In this document: positions 6,376 through 9,651 of the stretch, in pieces | Layout: every line of letters starts with the position of its first letter | Numbering within the stretch: the first letter of the stretch is position 1 | Assembly: GCA_905211615.1 (NCBI GenBank) | Contig: CAJMBB010000071.1 | Coordinates: 1 to 9,651, forward strand | Source: an uncultured Collinsella sp. | GTDB taxonomy: Bacteria > Actinomycetota > Coriobacteriia > Coriobacteriales > Coriobacteriaceae | Direction: 5' to 3' | DNA: 9,651 nt | Notes under the pieces: model-generated | Databases searched by the model: none | What the model saw: the letters and a program-made list of their open reading frames with translations, nothing else | What the model was told of the DNA's origin: nothing | Program-made: the position numbers and the translations under genes

Positions 6376-7274
6376 AGGGCGATCGCCGCCACGTTGGTAT
6401 TGAAGTTGTTGAGCGCGACGTCGTCGTCGCCGTAGTGCCCAACCCATTGGCACAGGTTGGTGTAGCAGCCCCACAGATTGGCGTACTGCCGATACCACTT
6501 AGATTTGGTCGAGAACCTTTGTCGACCGAACTCGGCACGGATAACAAACATGTCATTCGCCAGGGTGTCGCACGGTCCGGTATCGCCCGTGGCGTTATAG
6601 ATCGAAACCACGCTATTGGCGCGGGCGACATAGCCATCGAGCATGTTGTATTTGGTCACGAGCCAGCTGTGAATACTCTCCTCCTCGGCAGCCGAGAGGC
6701 CACCCGAGCCCGCGTCCCCGCCGGTACCGCCGTCCGTCGAGCCATCACCCGAAGATCCACCGCCAGAGGCGGAGCCCGAACCGGAACCGCCGCCCGACGA
6801 ATCGGAGCTGGAGCCAGACGAACCCGAACCGCCGGGCTTGCCTGTCTGTTGGGCGTCCTGCCCCTTCTGCTGCTCGGCCTTATTTATGACGGATGCCACA
6901 CTGTTGTTGGAAAGCTTCGTGATGATCTTGGTGTTGGTGAGCACGATGGTCTTGCCGTTTGCCAGCGTAACCTCGTTGTCCGATGTTTCGGGACTGTCCG
7001 CATCGTCGCCACCGAACACAACGTGCGAGACCACACTCGCCCACGTATATCCGGCTGTCGTTCCCAAGTCGCTTTTGGCCTTGCGCCCAATATGCAGCTC
7101 ACGCGCAGCATGCGCCTGCACCATGGACGGCACCGTCATGCCATAAGCCGAAACACCGGCTATGACCAGCGCCAGCGAGCAGGAAAGCAGCACGCATGCC
7201 CGTGGCGCCAGGCCCAGCCGGCGTCGCATGCGCACCACAGCGCCATGCTTTGTCTGAGTGCCCCCGGGCCGCAT
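6372..7274 (-). CDS. Membrane-anchored or exported protein with Gly/Ser linker (function unknown)
   Basis: This is a 300-residue protein. The ATG at 7272-7274 is chosen because AAGGAG lies 5 nt before it. Starts further upstream add a poor N-terminus, although ATG 7323-7325 is also in frame. A basic stretch (RMRRRLGLAPR) precedes one hydrophobic segment at about residues 24-45, which could be a signal peptide or a signal anchor. Residues 60-146 form a first domain with strands such as EVTLANGKTIVLTNTKI. Residues 147-193 are an almost pure Gly/Ser/Asp linker. Residues 194-300 form a helical C-terminal domain with aromatic residues and three cysteines (235, 270, 275, the last two as WGCYTNLCQW). 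I recognise no family. The gene opens the operon and its TGA overlaps the kinase ATG by 4 bp. An extracellular sensor, ligand or kinase substrate are all possible. Confidence 0.85.
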   Translation of the reverse strand: MRPGGTQTKHGAVVRMRRRLGLAPRACVLLSCSLALVIAGVSAYGMTVPSMVQAHAARELHIGRKAKSDLGTTAGYTWASVVSHVVFGGDDADSPETSDNEVTLANGKTIVLTNTKIITKLSNNSVASVINKAEQQKGQDAQQTGKPGGSGSSGSSSDSSGGGSGSGSASGGGSSGDGSTDGGTGGDAGSGGLSAAEEESIHSWLVTKYNMLDGYVARANSVVSIYNATGDTGPCDTLANDMFVIRAEFGRQRFSTKSKWYRQYANLWGCYTNLCQWVGHYGDDDVALNNFNTNVAAIAL

Positions 7275-7285
7275 GCGTTCTCCTT

Positions 7286-7316
7286 CAACAAAAACACGCC
7301 GCGTAAAAGCGGCGCA
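7286..7316 (-). terminator. Terminator-like hairpin in the leader, just before the RBS
   Basis: On the minus strand CGCCGC-TTTTAC-GCGGCG (plus-strand 7297-7314) forms a six-pair all-GC stem. Two G-U pairs can extend it at the base. It is followed by UGUUUUUGUUG, then AAGGAG and the ATG at 7272-7274. It has the form of an intrinsic terminator but stands between the candidate promoter and the gene it should drive. It may act as an attenuator, as a barrier to read-through from recR, or simply as a 5' stabilising stem. Confidence 0.55.
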
Positions 7317-7336
7317 TTCTTTCATATCCACATTTG

Positions 7337-7367
7337 AGTGTATCAGCGAACCTAAAAGGTTGCGCAA
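7337..7367 (-). promoter_or_regulatory. Candidate promoter of the secreted protein-kinase-FHA operon
   Basis: On the minus strand, TGATACACT (7337-7345) fits an extended -10. TTGCGC (7362-7367), embedded in the proximal palindrome, could serve as -35 with a 19-nt spacer. The spacer is a little long, which the extended -10 could compensate. Transcription would start around 7330, about 56 nt before the first start codon and only about 15 nt before the leader hairpin. Confidence 0.35.
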
Positions 7368-7368
7368 C
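7359..7368. promoter_or_regulatory. Proximal operator-like palindrome GTTGCGCAAC
   Basis: This second exact copy of the 10-bp core found at 7429-7444 is flanked by an AACCT-TTT-AGGTT small inverted repeat on the downstream side. It covers the TTGCGC that would be the -35 of the candidate promoter for the kinase operon. A bound regulator would therefore be expected to block RNA polymerase. Operator status is inferred from symmetry, repetition and position only. Confidence 0.55.
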
Positions 7369-7428
7369 GAATGGGCAAATACGAGGTGCGGGCGGACCCA
7401 TCCACGCGATAAGCGGATGAAAAGCAGG

Positions 7429-7444
7429 TTTGTTGCGCAACAAA
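7429..7444. promoter_or_regulatory. Distal operator-like palindrome TTTGTTGCGCAACAAA
   Basis: This is a perfect 16-bp palindrome with no spacer at its centre, in the recR to secreted-protein intergenic region. Its core GTTGCGCAAC is repeated exactly at 7359-7368, with centres 73 bp apart, close to seven helical turns. The lack of a loop argues against an RNA hairpin and for a homodimeric DNA-binding regulator. The cognate regulator is not recognisable in this window. Confidence 0.55.
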
Positions 7445-7517
7445 TGCATGGACGCGCTCCCAATTATGAGCGCACCGTGCGGCAGGCCGACGGGACGTGC
7501 CGCGGAGCTGACGCCGC

Positions 7518-8114
7518 CTAGATCGCGCGGCGGGCCTCGATAGCGCGGCCAAGCGTAAGCTCGTCGGCATATTCCAAGTCGCCGCCCACGGGAAGGCCGC
7601 TCGCAAGACGCGACACCTCAACACCCAATGGCTTGATGGTGCGAGCCAGGTAGCTCGCCGTGGTCTCGCCCTCAATGTTGGGGTTGGTGGCGATAATGAC
7701 CTCGTGGATGTCCTCGTGGCCCAGGCGCGCCAGCAGCTCGCGGATATGCAGTTGCTCGGGGCCGATCTTGTCCATGGGGCTGATCACGCCGCCCAGCACA
7801 TGGTACAGGCCATGGTAGCTGCCCGTGCGCTCGATTGCCTGGACGTCGCGAGGCTCGCCCACCACGCAAATGCGAGTGGTATCGCGCATCGGGTCCTGGC
7901 AGATGGAGCACTCGTCGGCCGTGGCGTAGTTAAAGCAACGGCTGCAAAAGTGGACCTCCTGCTTGACCTCCAGGATGGCCTCGGCCAGGCGGCGGGCCTC
8001 CTCGGCATCGGCCTCGAGCAGGTAATAGGCGATGCGCTGGGCCGACTTGGGACCAATGCCCGGCAGACGACCCAGCTCATCGAGCAATTTTTGCAGACTG
8101 TGATTCGCGCTCAT
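7518..8114 (-). CDS. recR: Recombination mediator protein RecR
   Basis: This is a 198-residue protein of normal RecR length. Domains in order are a helix-hairpin-helix DNA-binding motif (LPGIGPKSAQR, residues 17-27), a four-cysteine zinc finger (Cys57, Cys60, Cys69, Cys72), and a Toprim domain beginning at RICVVGEPRDV (about 81) with the conserved HVLGGVISPMDKIGP segment (105-119) and TNPNIEGE (143-150). It ends in the typical EYADELTLGRAIEARR tail. RecR works with RecF and RecO in the cytoplasm to load RecA on SSB-coated single-stranded gaps and in gap/UV repair. The ATG lies 13 nt after the ybaB stop. No good Shine-Dalgarno precedes it, so translation is probably coupled to ybaB. All key residues are present. 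Confidence 0.97.
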   Translation of the reverse strand: MSANHSLQKLLDELGRLPGIGPKSAQRIAYYLLEADAEEARRLAEAILEVKQEVHFCSRCFNYATADECSICQDPMRDTTRICVVGEPRDVQAIERTGSYHGLYHVLGGVISPMDKIGPEQLHIRELLARLGHEDIHEVIIATNPNIEGETTASYLARTIKPLGVEVSRLASGLPVGGDLEYADELTLGRAIEARRAI

Positions 8115-8127
8115 ATATATGCGTGTC

Positions 8128-8448
8128 TTAGAACGGCATGCCCGGGATGTTGAGGCCGCCGGTGATGGCGCCCATCTGCTTGTTGGCGAGCTCGTTGACG
8201 CCGCGGACGGCCTCGTTGACGGCAGCCATGATCATGTCCTGCAACATATCGACGTCCTCGGGATCGAGGGCATCGGGATCGATGGTGAGGTTGACGAGCT
8301 CCATCTCGCCGTTAACGGTCACCTTGACCATGCCGCCGCCGGCAGAGGCGTCGACGGTCTGGGACTTGAGGTTCTCCTGCGCGGCGGCAAGCTGCTCCTG
8401 CATCTTGCGAGCCTGCTTCATCATCTGCTGCATGTTCATACCGGCCAT
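8128..8448 (-). CDS. ybaB: YbaB/EbfC family nucleoid-associated protein
   Basis: This is a 106-residue protein of the usual family size. The start is supported by AAGGAG 5 nt before the ATG. It shows the family architecture: an N-terminal Met-rich amphipathic helix (MNMQQMMKQARKMQEQLAA), a central beta-sheet core containing GGGMVKVTVNGEMELVNLTI and DPDALDPEDVDMLQDMI, then a C-terminal helix (AVNEAVRGVNELANKQMG) and a Gly/Pro-rich tail ending GMPF. Family members form dimers that bind DNA with little sequence preference and are almost always encoded between dnaX and recR. Here recR follows after 13 nt, in the standard order, while the spacing to dnaX has been widened by an extra two-gene cassette. 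Nothing in the protein looks damaged. Confidence 0.96.
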   Translation of the reverse strand: MAGMNMQQMMKQARKMQEQLAAAQENLKSQTVDASAGGGMVKVTVNGEMELVNLTIDPDALDPEDVDMLQDMIMAAVNEAVRGVNELANKQMGAITGGLNIPGMPF

Positions 8449-8523
8449 GATGGCTCCTTTACGTGCGGCCGCACGCCGAGCTGCAAGGGCAGTCGGAGCA
8501 CGGCAGGACTTTCAAACTCAAAA

Positions 8524-8532
8524 ATCGTACCA
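8524..8532 (-). promoter_or_regulatory. Candidate extended -10 promoter (TGGTACGAT) for ybaB-recR
   Basis: On the minus strand TGGTACGAT fits the TGnTAnnnT extended -10 pattern and sits about 75 nt before the ybaB ATG. It lies in the only AT-rich patch of a GC-rich spacer. A -35 is not obvious, which extended -10 promoters tolerate. It fits with the terminator upstream (8625-8646), because ybaB and recR would otherwise lack a promoter after the inserted cassette. Confidence 0.35.
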
Positions 8533-8624
8533 CGGCGCGGGGCAAGCAAGCGGGGCGGACACACTACCTCAGTCGATATACATGTCCTCCAATACAAACC
8601 GCACTCAAAGATTATGCATGGTCG

Positions 8625-8646
8625 AATTAAAAGCTCCTAAGGAGCT
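8625..8646 (-). terminator. Hairpin terminator after the DUF4160 gene
   Basis: On the minus strand AGCTCC-TTA-GGAGCT forms a perfect 6-bp stem with a 3-nt loop and is followed directly by TTTTAATT. It lies 28 nt after the DUF4160 stop. The stem is short and the U-run is only about four bases, so it may be a moderate terminator. It would separate the dnaX/DUF4160 transcript from ybaB. Confidence 0.5.
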
Positions 8647-8673
8647 AGGGGCCCTAAGTCCAATGAGTGGCCC

Positions 8674-8946
8674 TCAGCAGTAAAACGATAGCCCGCCAGT
8701 TGTTTCTTTCCAACGTTTGCAAATCAGCGCATGGTTAGATGAAACAAACTGCATGATATCGCGTAAATCCCGAGCAGGAATATCGCCCTTGTTATGGGCC
8801 AGCTTGCATCCGCCGGAGCGGGTAAGCCATATCTTGGTTGCCTCGACAGTGGGGCGCTTGACCGCAACGTGAACATGGACAGGTTCGCCGTTCTCCCCCG
8901 TCCAGAAGAAGATGATGTACGGCCCGAGTCGAAACAGGCTAGGCAT
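8674..8946 (-). CDS. DUF4160 domain-containing protein
   Basis: This is a 90-residue protein. The ATG at 8944-8946 is chosen because the protein then begins MPSLFRLGPYIIFFW, as DUF4160 proteins usually begin (MP-x-I/L followed by a hydrophobic strand). It also places the start inside the end of the preceding gene. An upstream in-frame extension exists but overlaps that gene heavily and reads as unnatural Arg/Ser/Cys-rich sequence. Family features seen are the ENGEPVHVHV segment, matching the E-x(3-4)-PPHxHV-type His motif, then a basic/tryptophan strand (KIWL), GDIPARDLRDI, and the C-terminal helix (LICKRWKE). DUF4160 proteins are small, have no established biochemical function, and often sit in two-gene cassettes with another small protein. 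Such pairs have been suspected of being toxin-antitoxin-like. The gene is intact. The family call is fairly secure, the function is unknown. Confidence 0.8.
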   Translation of the reverse strand: MPSLFRLGPYIIFFWTGENGEPVHVHVAVKRPTVEATKIWLTRSGGCKLAHNKGDIPARDLRDIMQFVSSNHALICKRWKETTGGLSFYC

Positions 8947-9199
8947 AGACTCGTCCGCCTTCGTAGGCAAAACGCAGGATGAGCGGGGCATTGTTACGCA
9001 CGAAATCATCGAGTTCTTTGAGGTCCGCTTCGCTAAAGCCCTCGTGTGACACCCAATTGAATGCCGGCAAGATACACTCCGCCGTGTCAAAACCCCAATC
9101 GCGCGGGCGCTCCACAACAACCTTCACCGTGTTGTCCTCCCGGACTTCGGAATACGAAACCTGCGTATCGTCCTCAAGGCGGACATATTCCCACATCAT
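8939..9199 (-). CDS. Small acidic protein of unrecognised family, partner of the DUF4160 gene
   Basis: This is an 86-residue soluble protein with many Glu and Asp residues, no signal peptide and no membrane segment. Two consecutive ATG codons open it (MMWEY); a GGAG lies 7 nt before the first and 10 nt before the second, so either could be used. The N-terminal half reads like beta strands (WEYVRLEDDTQVSYSEV, then VKVVVERP). The C-terminal half has a helical acidic stretch (SEADLKELDDFVRNNAPLI) ending in RFAYEGGRVYA. I do not assign a named family: it is not a clear DUF2442 match, although DUF2442 proteins are common DUF4160 neighbours. Its stop overlaps the start of the DUF4160 gene by 8 bp, so the two are translationally coupled and probably act together. 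An antitoxin-like role is a guess from size, acidity and pairing. Confidence 0.8.
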   Translation of the reverse strand: MMWEYVRLEDDTQVSYSEVREDNTVKVVVERPRDWGFDTAECILPAFNWVSHEGFSEADLKELDDFVRNNAPLILRFAYEGGRVYA

Positions 9200-9234
9200 A
9201 AGCTCGCTCCGTTCAAAGGGTTCTCTTCTTGAGC

Positions 9235-9240
9235 AGTATA
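9235..9240 (-). promoter_or_regulatory. Candidate -10 (TATACT) of the DUF4160 cassette
   Basis: On the minus strand the 54-nt gap after the dnaX stop contains TATACT, one base from the TATAAT consensus, about 35 nt before the first start codon of the cassette. No convincing -35 is seen at the usual distance, where the sequence is GC-rich dnaX coding DNA. If used, transcription would start near 9228 and give a leader of about 29 nt. This would let the two small genes be expressed independently of dnaX. Confidence 0.4.
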
Positions 9241-9253
9241 CCCGCCTGCGCAG

Positions 9254-9651
9254 CTACTCCACCGGCTTGAAGATGGTGGCCTGACCGAAGACGCTGCGGA
9301 TGAGGTCTTTGGCCTCGTCCTCGGTCTGCGGGATGCTCGGGGCTGCGCCCTGGTGGCCGAAGGGGCTGCCGGCGCCGGGGTTGGACTCCCAGGGAGCTGC
9401 AGGAGCGTCCTCCTCTTTGGGGGCAGCTACAGCGGACTTGGGCGCGGGCGTCGCACCCGGCACGTCGAACGGAGGCAGATCGTCCCCGCTCGCATCGCCA
9501 GCGAAGCCGCCGACCATAGCGTCGTCGTAGGGCACCTGCTCGGATTCCCACGGCACGGACTGCGCGACAGGCTGAGCCTTGGGGGCAGCCGAGCGCTCGG
9601 GCGCACGGGGTGCGGGCTCGGTCGGGAGCTTACCCGTGGCAGGAGCGCCGG
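9254..9651 (-). CDS. dnaX: DNA polymerase III subunit gamma/tau, C-terminal end (partial)
   Basis: The reading frame is open from the right edge of the window to a TAG stop at 9254-9256, so only about the last 131 codons are present and the start lies outside. What is visible is a Pro/Ala/Glu-rich low-complexity tail (many PAP, APK and AAP tracts) followed by a short conserved-looking terminal segment, EDEAKDLIRSVFGQATIFK, close to the C-terminus. No ATPase motifs are in view, because they belong to the missing N-terminal part. The identification rests on this tail and on the classic downstream neighbours ybaB and recR, which follow dnaX in many bacteria. DnaX is the clamp-loader ATPase subunit of the replicative polymerase. 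The tail would be the linker/tau-specific region. It could in principle be another Pro/Ala-rich protein, but the synteny makes that unlikely. Confidence 0.8.
   Translation of the reverse strand, partial: GAPATGKLPTEPAPRAPERSAAPKAQPVAQSVPWESEQVPYDDAMVGGFAGDASGDDLPPFDVPGATPAPKSAVAAPKEEDAPAAPWESNPGAGSPFGHQGAAPSIPQTEDEAKDLIRSVFGQATIFKPVE

Noticed and set aside
6700..6835. Repetitive DNA that might be taken for a tandem repeat array or CRISPR
   Set aside because: It is the coding sequence of the Gly/Ser linker. There are no regular spacers, and the repeats are codon-level low complexity.
6435..7337. 300-codon plus-strand open frame opposite the exported protein gene
   Set aside because: The opposite frame has a strong RBS, a hydrophobic N-terminal segment and translational coupling to the kinase. 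The plus frame is a shadow.
8939..9199. Naming the small partner protein DUF2442
   Set aside because: DUF2442 proteins often accompany DUF4160, but the visible strands and motifs here do not match that family well enough, so it is left unnamed.

Overview
The window looks like a chromosome segment of a high-GC gut actinobacterium of the class Coriobacteriia, probably Collinsella or a relative. This rests on the gene order dnaX - ybaB/ebfC - recR, on protein style, and on composition. One 60-base line inside the kinase gene (4561-4620) is about 65% G+C, while a line inside the ABC transporter gene (1441-1500) is about 42%. The genus is an inference. Every gene I can support lies on the minus strand, so transcription runs from high to low coordinates.

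Right part (9651 down to 7518): the 3' end of dnaX, ybaB and recR form the conserved recombination/replication cluster. A two-gene cassette sits between dnaX and ybaB. It holds a small acidic protein of unrecognised family and a DUF4160 protein, overlapping by 8 bp. The cassette appears to have its own promoter (TATACT, 9235-9240) and its own hairpin terminator (8625-8646). ybaB then has a separate extended -10 promoter. This is the layout expected of an inserted toxin-antitoxin-like or accessory module.

Middle part (7517 to 3589): a tightly coupled three-gene operon follows. It encodes a membrane-anchored or exported protein with a long Gly/Ser linker and a Cys-containing C-terminal domain, a Hanks-type Ser/Thr kinase with about four C-terminal membrane helices, and a protein whose C-terminus is an FHA phospho-threonine-binding domain. 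The first two genes overlap by ATGA, and the third starts 3 nt after the second stops. Upstream are two perfect palindromes sharing the core GTTGCGCAAC, 73 bp centre to centre. One overlaps the -35 of a candidate promoter. A terminator-like hairpin lies just before the ribosome binding site of the first gene. Together this suggests a regulated phospho-signalling unit, and it is the best candidate here for a poorly described system.

Left part (about 3540 down to 1): the sequence becomes AT-richer and partly decayed. A short imperfect direct repeat containing TCCCCA and TGCCGGC abuts the FHA stop codon and marks the junction. The island then holds a class I SAM-dependent methyltransferase pseudogene (two frameshifts and one in-frame stop), a perfect 20-bp inverted repeat, a questionable small peptide reading frame ending in a Cys-Cys segment, an intact-looking ABC exporter half-transporter with a TTG start, and a 41-codon remnant resembling the N-terminus of an IS110-family transposase. 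A good intrinsic terminator lies at the left edge. The methyltransferase + small peptide + exporter set resembles a decayed peptide-modification/export locus, but that is inference.
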